Source: Streptomyces sp. NBC_00704 (GTDB taxonomy: Bacteria; Actinomycetota; Actinomycetes; Streptomycetales; Streptomycetaceae). From it: a stretch of DNA of 64,000 nt. The stretch covers positions 2,786,501 through 2,850,500 of the forward strand of contig NZ_CP109000.1 in assembly GCF_036226605.1 (NCBI RefSeq), in the 5' to 3' direction. A program made the position numbers and the translations under genes. Below the pieces are notes generated by a model. That model was not told the DNA's origin. It did no database searches and worked only from the letters and a program-made list of their open reading frames with translations. Shown here one piece after another: positions 25,814 through 35,879 of the stretch; within the stretch, counting starts at the first letter, position 1; each line of letters begins with the position of its first letter.

Positions 25814-27334
25814 ATGTCGCAGATGCCCCGGCAGGCCGCGCTGCCGACGTGTCCGAGCTGCGCCGAGCCGGTCGACGCGGGTGACCGTTTCTGCGGCGCG
25901 TGCGGATACGACCTGTCCGCCGCGCCGTCGCGCCCGGACGACCACCCGACCCTCACGATGAACGGCTCCGCCCACCCGGCGTCCGCTCACCCCGCCTCCG
26001 CCCGTCCGGCCCCCGCGCAGCCCACCACGCACGGCACGGGGACGGCGGGAACCGTGGGGAACGCGGGAGCCGTGGGAGCCTCAGGAGCCATGGGACCTTC
26101 GGGAGCTGTGGGGTCTCCGGGACCTGTGGGGTCTTCGGGAGCCGAAGCGACGGGCGCGAACGGCACGGCCGTCCCCGGCACGGGTATTCCCGTCCCCGGC
26201 ACGGGCGTTCCCGGCACGGGCGTTCCCGGCACGGGGGCCTCCGCCGGCGTGCCCGGGGCGCCGCTCCCGCCGCCCGCCGCTCCGGCCGCGCCCGCTCTGG
26301 CGGCCCCGCCCGCGCCCGTCGCCGGCGTCCGGTTCGACCGGCCGTCGGAACCCGACGAGTACGCCCTCCAGGCGCCCGACCCCCGGGTGGCCGCCGAGGC
26401 CGCCGCGGTGGCCGAGACCGCCAAGGTGTGCGTGGCCTGCCGCGCGGGCCGGGTGGACGACGACGGGTACTGCGAGAACTGCGGACACGCCCAGCCGCGT
26501 GAACGCGACCACATGGAGGCCGAGTCGGGCCCGATCGCCGCCGTCAGCGACCGCGGGCTGCGCCACCACCGCAACGAGGACTCCTTCGGCCTCGGCTGCG
26601 CCGCCCTGCCCGACGGCTCGCCCGCGCTCGTGGCGATCGTCTGCGACGGCGTCTCCTCCGCGACCCGGCCCGACGACGCCTCCCTGGCCGCCGCGAGGAC
26701 GGCGAGCGAGTCCCTGCTGGCGGCCCTGCCGCAGGGAGCGCACCCCCAGCAGGCGATGCACGAGGCGATCGTCGCCGCCTCGCACGCGGTCAACGCGCTG
26801 GCCGACGAGCCGGCCACGGCCCGCGAGCAGGCCCCGCACCAGAACGCCCCCGCCTGCACCCTCGTCGGCTCGGTGGTCACCGCCGGCCTGCTGGTCGTCG
26901 GCTGGGTCGGCGACAGCCGTGCCTACTGGGTGCCCGCCGACCGCAGTTCGCCCCCGGCGCGACTCACCGAGGACGACTCGTGGGCGGCGCAGATGGTCGC
27001 CGCGGGCCTGATGAGCGAGGCGGAGGCCTACGCCGACGAGCGCGCCCACGCGATCACCGGCTGGCTCGGCGCCGACGCCTACGAACTGGAGCCGCACACC
27101 GCGTCCTTCAAGCCGGACCGGCCCGGTGTGGTCGTGGTGTGCACGGACGGCCTGTGGAACTACGCGGAGGCCGCCGAGGAGATGGCCGAGGTCCTCCCGC
27201 CGGACGCCGCCGACCGGCCGCTGCACAGCGCACGGGTACTGGTCGGCCACGCCCTCGACGGCGGGGGCCACGACAACGTAACAGTGGCCCTCGTGCCGTT
27301 CCCCGCCCCCGTCCAGGGGGCAGGATCGGCCTGA
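25814..27334 (+). CDS. PP2C-type Ser/Thr phosphatase with double zinc ribbon
   Basis: 506 residues, 3 nt after the kinase gene. It starts with a zinc ribbon (LPTCPSCAEPVDAGDRFCGA), then about 110 residues of low-complexity Gly/Ala/Pro/Val, then a second ribbon (CVACRAGRVDDDGYCENCGH) directly before the PP2C domain. The domain has SDRGLRHHRNEDSF, CDGVSS, GWVGDSRAYW, CTDGLWNY and GGGHDNVTVALV, so all metal-binding Asp residues are present. It should remove phosphates placed by the neighbouring kinase on itself, the FHA protein or other targets. The repeats GVPGTGVPGTG in the linker reflect a 15-bp DNA repeat. Confidence 0.92.
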   Translation: MSQMPRQAALPTCPSCAEPVDAGDRFCGACGYDLSAAPSRPDDHPTLTMNGSAHPASAHPASARPAPAQPTTHGTGTAGTVGNAGAVGASGAMGPSGAVGSPGPVGSSGAEATGANGTAVPGTGIPVPGTGVPGTGVPGTGASAGVPGAPLPPPAAPAAPALAAPPAPVAGVRFDRPSEPDEYALQAPDPRVAAEAAAVAETAKVCVACRAGRVDDDGYCENCGHAQPRERDHMEAESGPIAAVSDRGLRHHRNEDSFGLGCAALPDGSPALVAIVCDGVSSATRPDDASLAAARTASESLLAALPQGAHPQQAMHEAIVAASHAVNALADEPATAREQAPHQNAPACTLVGSVVTAGLLVVGWVGDSRAYWVPADRSSPPARLTEDDSWAAQMVAAGLMSEAEAYADERAHAITGWLGADAYELEPHTASFKPDRPGVVVVCTDGLWNYAEAAEEMAEVLPPDAADRPLHSARVLVGHALDGGGHDNVTVALVPFPAPVQGAGSA

Positions 27335-27566
27335 GGCCGCGCCGCGGGAAACCGGACGGACCGCCGAACGGGCAACCGGGCGAACCAACGGGCGAACAGG
27401 CGAACGGGCAAGCGAAAGAGCAGAACGAGGACGCCGGGACGCCGGAGGCCGGAGGCGCCGCCGGCACGGGGACGCATGGGGAAGCACGCACGGGCCGGTG
27501 GGGACCGGTCCGTGTCCGGACACCGCCCCGCGCACGCGGGGTTTTCCTAGGGGGATCTGAGCAGGC
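27335..27566. other. Short intergenic stretch before the vWA gene
   Basis: About 230 bp with short GGGCGAAC/GGCGAACGGGC-type direct repeats near 27380-27412 and a small GC hairpin just before the vWA gene. No gene is seen. It may contain a secondary promoter for the vWA and FHA genes. Confidence 0.35.
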
Positions 27567-28913
27567 ATGGCCAATTTCTCGAAGTCGAACGTGCCGCAGT
27601 TCTCGGTGGACGTCTACCAGAACGAGTACCTGCCGGAGGGCGGTCGCGAGGTCAGCGCGATCGTCACGGTCACCGCCACCGGCGGCGGCACGGTGGGCAG
27701 CGCGGTCGCCGCGCCGCACCTGTACGCGCCGGGCCAGGGCCCGTCCGCCGCCGTGGCGCTCATGGTCGACTGCTCCGGCTCGATGGACTACCCGCCGACC
27801 AAGATGCGCAACGCCCGCGACGCCACCGCCGCCGCCGTCGACACCCTGCGCGACGGCGTGCACTTCGCGGTGATCGGCGGCACGCACGTCGCCAAGGAGG
27901 TCTATCCGGGCGGCGGCCGGCTCGCGGTCGCCGACGCGACCACCCGCGAGCAGGCCAAGCACGCCCTGCGCCGGCTGAGCGCGGGCGGCGGCACCGCGAT
28001 CGGCACCTGGCTGCGGCTCGCCGACCGGCTGCTGTCCACGGCCGACGTCGCCATCCGGCACGGCATCCTGCTCACCGACGGCCGCAACGAGCACGAGTCG
28101 CCGCAGGACCTCAAGGCCGCCCTCGACTCCTGCGCCGGACGGTTCACCTGTGACGCCCGGGGCGTGGGCACCGACTGGGAAGTGAAAGAAGTCACAGGGA
28201 TAGCCTCCGCGCTGCTCGGCACCGCCGACATCGTCGCGGACCCGGCCGGCCTCGCCGCCGACTTCACGCAGATGATGGAGACGGCGATGGGCAAGGAGGT
28301 CGCGGACGTCGCCCTGCGGCTGTGGACCCCGGTCGGCACCACCGTCAAGTTCGTCAAGCAGGTCGCGCCGACCGTCGAGGAGCTGACCGGCCGCCGCACC
28401 GAGGCGGGCCCGCGCGCGGGCGACTACCCCACCGGTTCCTGGGGCGACGAGTCCCGTGACTACCACGTGTGCGTCGAGGTCCCGGCGGCGAACGTGGGCC
28501 AGGAGATGCTGGCCGCGCGCGTCTCGCTGGTGATCCCGCAGCCGGACGGCGCCGTCCACAACCTGGGGGCGCAGGGACTGGTGCGGGCCGTGTGGACCGA
28601 CGACATGGCCGCCTCCACGTCGATCAACCCCCAGGTCGCCCACTACACGGGCCAGGCCGAACTGGCCCGGGTCATCCAGCAGGGCCTCGATCTGCGCAAA
28701 GCGGGGGATATGGATGGAGCGACGGCCAAACTGGGCCGGGCTGTGCAGCTCGCGAGCGTCTCGGGGAACGCGGATACTGCGAAACTGCTTGCGAAGGTGG
28801 TGGACGTGGTCGACGCGACGACAGGTACTGTGCGACTGAAGGCCAAGGTCGCGGACGCCGACGAGATGACGCTCGAGACCAGGTCCACGAAGACTGTTCG
28901 TGTAAAGAAGTGA
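27567..28913 (+). CDS. von Willebrand factor A domain protein
   Basis: 448 residues, cytoplasmic, no signal peptide. The vWA domain (about residues 60-240) carries the MIDAS motif DCSGS (Asp68, Ser70, Ser72), with later TA/GGGTAIGTW and LTDGRNEHE elements. The C-terminal half is a beta-sandwich-like region plus a helical tail (about residues 365-430). Metal-dependent vWA proteins act as adaptors in multi-protein complexes. Its position between the phosphatase and the FHA gene suggests it belongs to the same signalling complex. Confidence 0.88.
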   Translation: MANFSKSNVPQFSVDVYQNEYLPEGGREVSAIVTVTATGGGTVGSAVAAPHLYAPGQGPSAAVALMVDCSGSMDYPPTKMRNARDATAAAVDTLRDGVHFAVIGGTHVAKEVYPGGGRLAVADATTREQAKHALRRLSAGGGTAIGTWLRLADRLLSTADVAIRHGILLTDGRNEHESPQDLKAALDSCAGRFTCDARGVGTDWEVKEVTGIASALLGTADIVADPAGLAADFTQMMETAMGKEVADVALRLWTPVGTTVKFVKQVAPTVEELTGRRTEAGPRAGDYPTGSWGDESRDYHVCVEVPAANVGQEMLAARVSLVIPQPDGAVHNLGAQGLVRAVWTDDMAASTSINPQVAHYTGQAELARVIQQGLDLRKAGDMDGATAKLGRAVQLASVSGNADTAKLLAKVVDVVDATTGTVRLKAKVADADEMTLETRSTKTVRVKK

Positions 28914-28978
28914 CCTGAACGGGCCGCGGGAAACCGCCGGCCTCCGGGACACCGAAGGAGAGAGGGGGACGCGCCGAC

Positions 28979-30745
28979 ATGCCGACCTGCCCGAACGGAC
29001 ACCAGTCGGGTTCCGACGACTGGTGCGAGGTCTGCGGTCACCGCATGGCCGGTGCCGTGCCCCCGCCCCCTCCCCCGCCGCCCCCGCCCGGCGGCGGCTA
29101 CGGCTTCCCGCCGCCCCCGCCCGGCCAGGGCGGTCAGGGCCGGCCCGGCGGACCCCCCGCGTCCTCCGGACCCCGGCACGAGCCCGAGCTCTGCCCGCAG
29201 TGCCGCACGCCCCGCGAGGGCGGTGCGCCGTTCTGCGAGGAGTGCCGCTGGAACTTCCTGACCAACACGGCGACCTCGTACACCCCGGCCGCCCCGCGTC
29301 CGCCGGCCTCCGGCCCCGGCGCCGGTCCGGCAGGCCCGGGCCACGGTGGTCAGGGTCCCGGCGGTCAGGGCCCCGGTGGTCAGGGCGGACGGTTCCAGCC
29401 GCCCCCTCCGTCCTTCGGGGGCAGCGACTCCTTCGACTACCAGGGCTCCCGTCCGTCCCAGGTGAACCGCCCCGCCGAGCCGATCCCGCCGTTCGGCGGC
29501 GACCCCTCGGGTCCGGGCGGCCCCGGTGGACACGGCGGCCAGGGCGGCCCGGCCGGCGGTCCGCCGCCGTTCGGACGCGAGCCCTCCGGCCCCGGCGGAC
29601 CCGGCGGCACCGCCGGCGGTCCCCCGCCGGGGGCGTACGGTCGCGAGCCCTCCGGCCCCGGCGGCCGTCCTCCCGGCCCGTCCGGCGACCCCTTCTCCCG
29701 CGAGCCCTCCGGCCCGCCCTCGGACCCCTACCGGCGTGAGCAGCCCGGTCAGCCCTCCGACCCCTTCCGGCGCGAGCCCGGCGGCGACCCCTTCTCCCGC
29801 GAGCCCTCCGGCCCCGGCGGCCGTCCTCCGGGCCAGGGCGGCCCCGGCGGTCCCGGTCCTGGTCAGGGGGGTCCGTCCGGCTTCGGCGGCGATCCCTCAC
29901 GGCCGGTTCCGCCGCCGCCCGGCCCCACCGCCGGTGGCGGCTTCCCCGGCCAGGGCGGCCCCGGTGGTCCGGGCGGGCAGAACGCTCCCGGCGGACCCGG
30001 TGGTCCCGGCGGCCAGGGCGGTTTCGGACAGGGCGGCGGTCCCGGCGGCCAGGGCGTTCCGCAGGCGTTCCAGCCTCCCGGACAGCCCGGCCAGCCCGGT
30101 CCGTCCGGTCCGTCGGCCCCGTCCGGGTTCCCCCAGGAGACCGGCCGCCGGCAGCCCGGCGGCGCGCCCTTCGGCGGCGGTGACGACGACTGGGTGCTGT
30201 CCCCGCCGTCGAACACCGGTCCCGGCCAGGGCCAGGGCGACCCCCGCAACCCCGGCCCGCCCCAGGGCGGCGGTGGCTACGGCTACCCGCAGCCCGGCGC
30301 CACGCAGGCTCCGCCCGGACCGTCGTACCAGCAGCAGCCGGCGACCTGGACGGCCACGATCGGCCCGGACCGCGCGTACTTCATGGCGATGATGCACCGC
30401 TCCGGCCCCGAGGCCGCCGGACTGAACCTGCCCGCGTACTCGCCCGAGCAGCAGCGCACGCTCACCGGCAACCAGATCACCATCGGCCGCCGCCGCCACT
30501 CCACCGGCGAGACCCCCGACATAGACCTGTCGGTGCCCCCGGAGGACCCGGGCGTCTCGCACCAGCACGCGGTGCTGGTGCAGCAGCCGGACGGCAGCTG
30601 GGCCGTCGTCGACCAGAACTCGACGAACGGCACCACGGTGAACGGCTCGGAAGAACCGATCCAGCCGTTCGTCCCGGTGCCCCTCCAGGACGGCGACCAG
30701 GTGCACGTGGGCGCCTGGACGACGATCACCGTCCGACGCGGCTGA
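28979..30745 (+). CDS. FHA-domain protein with zinc ribbons and Gly/Pro-rich linker
   Basis: 588 residues. Two N-terminal zinc ribbons (CPNGHQSGSDDWCEVCGHRM and CPQCRTPREGGAPFCEECRW) are separated by a poly-Pro/Gly stretch. A very long Gly/Pro-rich linker (about residues 105-450, many GGPGG and EPSGPGG units) follows. The C-terminal FHA domain (about 490-585) has ITIGRRR, GVSHQHAVL and NSTNGTTVNG, the residues that bind phosphothreonine. In the PknG pathway of mycobacteria/corynebacteria the small FHA protein GarA/OdhI is the kinase target that inhibits 2-oxoglutarate dehydrogenase. This protein is much larger and may instead be a phospho-dependent scaffold. Confidence 0.9.
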   Translation: MPTCPNGHQSGSDDWCEVCGHRMAGAVPPPPPPPPPPGGGYGFPPPPPGQGGQGRPGGPPASSGPRHEPELCPQCRTPREGGAPFCEECRWNFLTNTATSYTPAAPRPPASGPGAGPAGPGHGGQGPGGQGPGGQGGRFQPPPPSFGGSDSFDYQGSRPSQVNRPAEPIPPFGGDPSGPGGPGGHGGQGGPAGGPPPFGREPSGPGGPGGTAGGPPPGAYGREPSGPGGRPPGPSGDPFSREPSGPPSDPYRREQPGQPSDPFRREPGGDPFSREPSGPGGRPPGQGGPGGPGPGQGGPSGFGGDPSRPVPPPPGPTAGGGFPGQGGPGGPGGQNAPGGPGGPGGQGGFGQGGGPGGQGVPQAFQPPGQPGQPGPSGPSAPSGFPQETGRRQPGGAPFGGGDDDWVLSPPSNTGPGQGQGDPRNPGPPQGGGGYGYPQPGATQAPPGPSYQQQPATWTATIGPDRAYFMAMMHRSGPEAAGLNLPAYSPEQQRTLTGNQITIGRRRHSTGETPDIDLSVPPEDPGVSHQHAVLVQQPDGSWAVVDQNSTNGTTVNGSEEPIQPFVPVPLQDGDQVHVGAWTTITVRRG

Positions 30746-30805
30746 CCGGGACGCCGTCCGGACTTTGACGGGGCGGCGGAGTGCGGGGGGCATCGGGGAC
30801 ACGGC

Positions 30806-30882
30806 CATCGCCCACCCCCGTGCCACCGCACCCCCGTGCCCCCGCACCCCCCGTGCCCCCGCGCCCTCGTGCCCCGCGTCCT
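30806..30882. repeat. Short C-rich direct repeats between convergent genes
   Basis: Several copies of CGCACCCCCGTGCCC-like units between the FHA gene and the convergent methyltransferase gene. No coding potential was seen; it may act in termination. Confidence 0.5.
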
Positions 30883-30891
30883 CGCCTTCCC

Positions 30892-31902
30892 CTACGTCCG
30901 CGCCGGGGCGGGGTCCGACGGACCGGGCAGGGGCCACGCGTACGGCCCCTCCGGCGCGTCCAGCCAGGCCCACGCGTGTCCGCCGTCGACCGTGACGCCG
31001 TAGCGCTCCCGCCCCGGCATCCCCTCGCGCTCCCACAGGGCGTACGCCTCCTGCGGGTCGAGGACGCCACGGGTGAGGGCCAGCAGGAAGCGGAACAGGT
31101 CGCTCTCCCTGGCCCGGTGCGGGACGCCCGCGAACGGCACGGGTTCCGGCTCGGGCCGGTCCGCGCCGCGCAACGGCACGAAGAAGGCGGGGGTGTGCAG
31201 GAAGCGTCCCTCGGCGTGTCCGGCGTCCCGCACGGTCAGCGCGATGAGCCCGGTGGCCAGCGGCGCCAGGACGAGCGCGCCGGGCGAGCACTGGGCGAGC
31301 CAGGGGGACGGGATCGACGTCAGCGTGCAGGTCGCGACGACCCGGTCGAAGGGGGCGCGCTCGGGAACCCCGCGCGCCCCGTCGCCGGTGACGACGGTGG
31401 GCCGGTATCCGGCGTCGGCGAGATGCCTGCGCGCGGACTCCGTGATCTCCGGATCCAGGTCGATCGTGGTGACGTTCGCGTCGCCGAGCCGGTACGACAG
31501 CAGCGCGGCGTTGTAGCCGGTGCCCGCGCCGATCTCCAGCACCCGCGCCCCGTCCCCGACCCGCAGTTCGGCCAGCATCAGCGCCATCAGGGAGGGCTGG
31601 CTGCTGGAGGAGACCAGCACGCCGTCACGCAGCCGGGTGGCCAGCGGGACGTCCTCGTAGGCGCCGCGCAGCCAGCGCTCCCTGCCGCGCGGGTCGGCGC
31701 TCTCGCACCAGCGCCGCTCGTAGCCGCCGGCGCCGCTGACGTAGTAGTAGGGCACGAAGAGGTGGCGCGGCACGGCCGCGAATGCCTCCCGCCACCGCGG
31801 GTCGGCGGCGAAGGTGCCACTGGCGTCGATCTCGCGCACCAGCGCGGTCCGCTCCGCTGCGGCGAGATCCGCGAGCCTCCCGCCGAGTCCGTGCTCACCC
31901 AT
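30892..31902 (-). CDS. Protein-L-isoaspartate O-methyltransferase-like protein
   Basis: 336 residues from ATG 31902 (MGEHGLGGRLADL). The SAM-binding fold has VLEIGAGTGYNAALLS, TTIDLDPE and PTVVTGDGARG, with the PCMT-type N-terminal helix region and QPSLMALML. PCMT enzymes methylate isoaspartyl damage in proteins. Streptomyces carries several such paralogues, some serving peptide natural products, but no peptide precursor is visible here, so a housekeeping role is likeliest. GGAGG lies only 1 nt from this ATG, too close to be optimal, so the true start is uncertain. Confidence 0.82.
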   Translation of the reverse strand: MGEHGLGGRLADLAAAERTALVREIDASGTFAADPRWREAFAAVPRHLFVPYYYVSGAGGYERRWCESADPRGRERWLRGAYEDVPLATRLRDGVLVSSSSQPSLMALMLAELRVGDGARVLEIGAGTGYNAALLSYRLGDANVTTIDLDPEITESARRHLADAGYRPTVVTGDGARGVPERAPFDRVVATCTLTSIPSPWLAQCSPGALVLAPLATGLIALTVRDAGHAEGRFLHTPAFFVPLRGADRPEPEPVPFAGVPHRARESDLFRFLLALTRGVLDPQEAYALWEREGMPGRERYGVTVDGGHAWAWLDAPEGPYAWPLPGPSDPAPART

Positions 31903-32044
31903 GCCTCCACTGTGCGGGGCGGCACGCTCCGAGGCGAACCCGCGGGCAGGAGGTGACGGCGGCGGCCGGCGTCCCTTCCCCCGGTCCGGGAGCCTCTTGT
32001 CCCCGGTCCTAAGCCTTGCGTCCTCGGTCTCGGCGTCTGAGACC

Positions 32045-32458
32045 ATGGGAGGCGTGAAAGAGATTCGGCGCGGCACGCTTCAAGAGCAGACCTTTTACGA
32101 GCAGGTCGGCGGGGAGGAGACCTTCCGCCGGCTGGTCCACCGCTTCTACCAGGGAGTCGCCGACGACCCGATCCTGCGGCCCCTGTACCCGGAGGAGGAC
32201 CTGGGCCCGGCCGAGGAGCGCTTCGCGCTGTTCCTCATGCAGTACTGGGGCGGTCCGACGACGTACAGCGAGCGCCGCGGCCACCCGCGGCTGCGCATGC
32301 GGCACGCGCCCTTCGTCGTGGACCGTGCCGCGCACGACGCCTGGCTGAAGCACATGCGCGAGGCGGTCGACGAGCTCGGCCTGTCCGAGGAGCACGAGCA
32401 CACGCTGTGGAACTACCTGACGTACGCGGCCGCGTCGATGGTGAACACCCCGGAGTAG
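32045..32458 (+). CDS. Group II truncated haemoglobin
   Basis: 137 residues from ATG 32045 (MGGVKEIRRG). The two-on-two globin features include TFYEQVGGEETFRRLVHRFY, the DP.LRPLYP loop, ERFALFLMQYWGG and the proximal His in RMRHAPFVV; Trp at the G8 region (DAWLKHM) is the group II mark. Such haem proteins (GlbO/YjbI type) bind oxygen or NO. The divergent methyltransferase gene starts 142 bp away. No good Shine-Dalgarno precedes the ATG; a GTG three codons later is no better. Confidence 0.9.
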   Translation: MGGVKEIRRGTLQEQTFYEQVGGEETFRRLVHRFYQGVADDPILRPLYPEEDLGPAEERFALFLMQYWGGPTTYSERRGHPRLRMRHAPFVVDRAAHDAWLKHMREAVDELGLSEEHEHTLWNYLTYAAASMVNTPE

Positions 32459-32693
32459 TCCCGAGCGCGATCGAGCGTAGCCGCGACGCCGAGGGCCCCG
32501 GCATGACCGGCGCCGCCGCATCGGATCCAGGTGCCGGGACCGACGACGCAGGTTCCCCGCCCGACTTCCCGGCCCGACCGGAACGACCACGCCGGATCGC
32601 GGTGACCGGAACGACGAAGGTGACCGGAACGACGAAGGCGGGCACCCGCGAGCTGGTCGACGACGCAGGGAACCCGCCAGGTGGTCGACGACG
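32459..32693. other. Intergenic stretch with short repeats
   Basis: About 235 bp between converging genes. Two and a half copies of an 18-bp unit (GTGACCGGAACGACGAAG) lie near 32600-32640 and a CTGGTCGACGACG repeat near 32650-32690. No gene is seen. Confidence 0.4.
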
Positions 32694-33377
32694 TCAGTGG
32701 ACGCTGATGTCGAGCGTTCCCAGCCCGCCCGACCGCTGCCGGACGGCGATCGACCCGTACGGTGTGCGCAGCCGCAGCCAGGTGCCGAGCGAGAGCAGCG
32801 CGACGTCCTCGGAGCGCGTCGAGGGCCGCAGGAAGCCCAGCGACTGGGCCGCGTGCACGGCCCGCACGGGAAGGCCGGTGCCGCCGACCGTCCGGGACCA
32901 GATCTCCCGGCCGATGCGGTCGAGTTCGGCCCGCGTCCGCAGGTCGGCGGTCAACTCCTCGGTGCGGGACCGGAATTCGGCGACGGCAGCGCCGACCGTC
33001 GCGCGCAGCGCGTCCGGCGAGGGCAGGTCGGGCCCGGGCCGCCAGCCGCCGCGCGGCGGCAGCACACCGGCCCACGGCGGCCCGGTGACGGCGGCGGGGA
33101 CGGCGGCCGTGGCGGCGCTCTCGTCGACGGCCTCCAGCAGCTCGCCGGCCGACACGGTCACGTCCAGCGTGACGTCCAGGCCGTTCTCGTACGGCTTGGC
33201 CAGCCGGACCGCGCGGACGGCGAGCACCTCGAACGAGGGGGGCCGGCCGAAGACGGCGAGCGCGGTGCCGGCCGCCTGGAGCCGCACGGCCGCCCCACGG
33301 TCGTAGTGGAGCAGCCGGGAGAGGAAGGCCGCGAGGTCCGCCGCCTCCCCCTCGTCGGCGAGGTGGAGCACCGTCAT
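32694..33377 (-). CDS. Conserved hypothetical protein coupled to thioesterase
   Basis: 227 residues from ATG 33377, overlapping the thioesterase stop (ATGA). It is soluble, alpha/beta-looking: MTVLHLADEGEAADLAAFLS, a PPWAGVLPPRGGWRP turn, and a helical second half ending in RLRTPYGSIAVRQR. No motif was recognised. Translational coupling to a hot-dog thioesterase and the order with ettA suggest a conserved actinobacterial operon. Confidence 0.75.
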   Translation of the reverse strand: MTVLHLADEGEAADLAAFLSRLLHYDRGAAVRLQAAGTALAVFGRPPSFEVLAVRAVRLAKPYENGLDVTLDVTVSAGELLEAVDESAATAAVPAAVTGPPWAGVLPPRGGWRPGPDLPSPDALRATVGAAVAEFRSRTEELTADLRTRAELDRIGREIWSRTVGGTGLPVRAVHAAQSLGFLRPSTRSEDVALLSLGTWLRLRTPYGSIAVRQRSGGLGTLDISVH

Positions 33378-33796
33378 GCGGCGACGGCCTCCTTGCCGGC
33401 CTTCTGGTCGTCGTCCCGGTACTCCGAGAGGAACTCGCGCTCCTCGTCGGTGAGCCGGCGCGGACGCTCGGCCTCGAAGTCGAACGGCACGACCACCGTC
33501 GAGGCCCGGACGTAGACGTGGTCGCCGTCCTTCACCTCGTAGGCGATGGTGAAGGAGGCGGCCCTGATCTGCGTGATCCACAGCTCGATGTCCACCGGCG
33601 TGTGCCGGTGGACGAGCTGCCGCTTGTAGTCGATCTCGTGGCGCGCCACCACGGACCCCTGCTTGAAGTCCTTCTCCGGACGGAACAGGAAGTCGATACG
33701 GGCTTCCTCCAGGTAGCGGAGGAAGACCACGTTGTTGACGTGGCCGTACGCGTCCATGTCCGCCCAGCGCAGCGGGCAGCGGTAGATGTGCCGCAA
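33374..33796 (-). CDS. Acyl-CoA thioesterase (4HBT hot-dog family)
   Basis: 140 residues. The hot-dog core has RWADMDAYGHVNNVVFLRYL (the Asp of this loop is the usual catalytic residue), EEARIDFL and the central helix, followed by four strands (EIDYKRQLV, VDIELWITQI). Family members hydrolyse acyl-CoA thioesters in the cytoplasm. The gene starts 6 nt after the stop of ettA and runs into the next gene with a 4-nt overlap. Confidence 0.9.
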   Translation of the reverse strand: MRHIYRCPLRWADMDAYGHVNNVVFLRYLEEARIDFLFRPEKDFKQGSVVARHEIDYKRQLVHRHTPVDIELWITQIRAASFTIAYEVKDGDHVYVRASTVVVPFDFEAERPRRLTDEEREFLSEYRDDDQKAGKEAVAA

Positions 33797-33802
33797 GATC
33801 GA

Positions 33803-35467
<1,665 letters not shown>

Positions 35468-35503
35468 GAGAAACCGTCCGGCAGCTTGAAATCAGGCAGT
35501 GGG

Positions 35504-35532
35504 CAGATACACCCCATCTTGCCTGAGGTCCA
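35504..35532 (-). promoter_or_regulatory. Putative ettA promoter
   Basis: On the minus strand, TGGACC (35532-35527), 17 nt, TATCTG (35509-35504). This predicts a leader of about 30 nt before the TTG start. Confidence 0.4.
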
Positions 35533-35693
35533 GCCTCGGGTGGTAACTCGATTGACGGGGCGCGGCTGACCTGGGGGTTTCACCGGCGCGACGCGGTCGT
35601 CGGTCGAGGTCGGCCGACTTCGGACAGCGGTCGCCGGCCTCGACGGCCGAGGTCGGCTCAGACGTGAGGTCGCGGACGGCCGAGTCGGTCGAG

Positions 35694-35879
35694 TCCTGTG
35701 GCCGGAGTCGGTGCAGTCGTCCGGTCGGGGTCGTGCGGTCGAGTCGTGTGGCCGGAGTCGGTGCAGTCGTCCGGTCGGGGTCGTGCGGTCGAGTCGTGCG
35801 GCCGGAGTCGCTTCAGTCGTCCGGTCGGGGTCGTGCGGTCGGAGTCGGTTCAGTCGCGGGGTCGGGGTCGGTTCAGTCG
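35694..35879. repeat. 50-bp tandem repeat array
   Basis: Two nearly identical 50-bp units (35711-35760 and 35761-35810) each contain GTCGTCCGGTCGGGGTCGTG and GTGTGGCCGGAGTCG. Partial and rearranged copies lie on both sides (to about 35879), giving a finer GTCGNNNGGTCGGGGTCG periodicity. It lies between the 5' end of ettA and the 3' end of the surface-protein gene, touching the latter's last codons. No gene uses it convincingly. Confidence 0.85.

Noticed and set aside
27108..29900. 930-codon minus-strand ORF opposite the phosphatase, vWA and FHA genes
   Set aside because: Arg/Gly-rich antisense reading; the opposite strand has complete PP2C, MIDAS and FHA motifs.
35694..35879. CRISPR-like array
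   Set aside because: The repeats are directly adjacent without unique spacers, and there are no cas genes.
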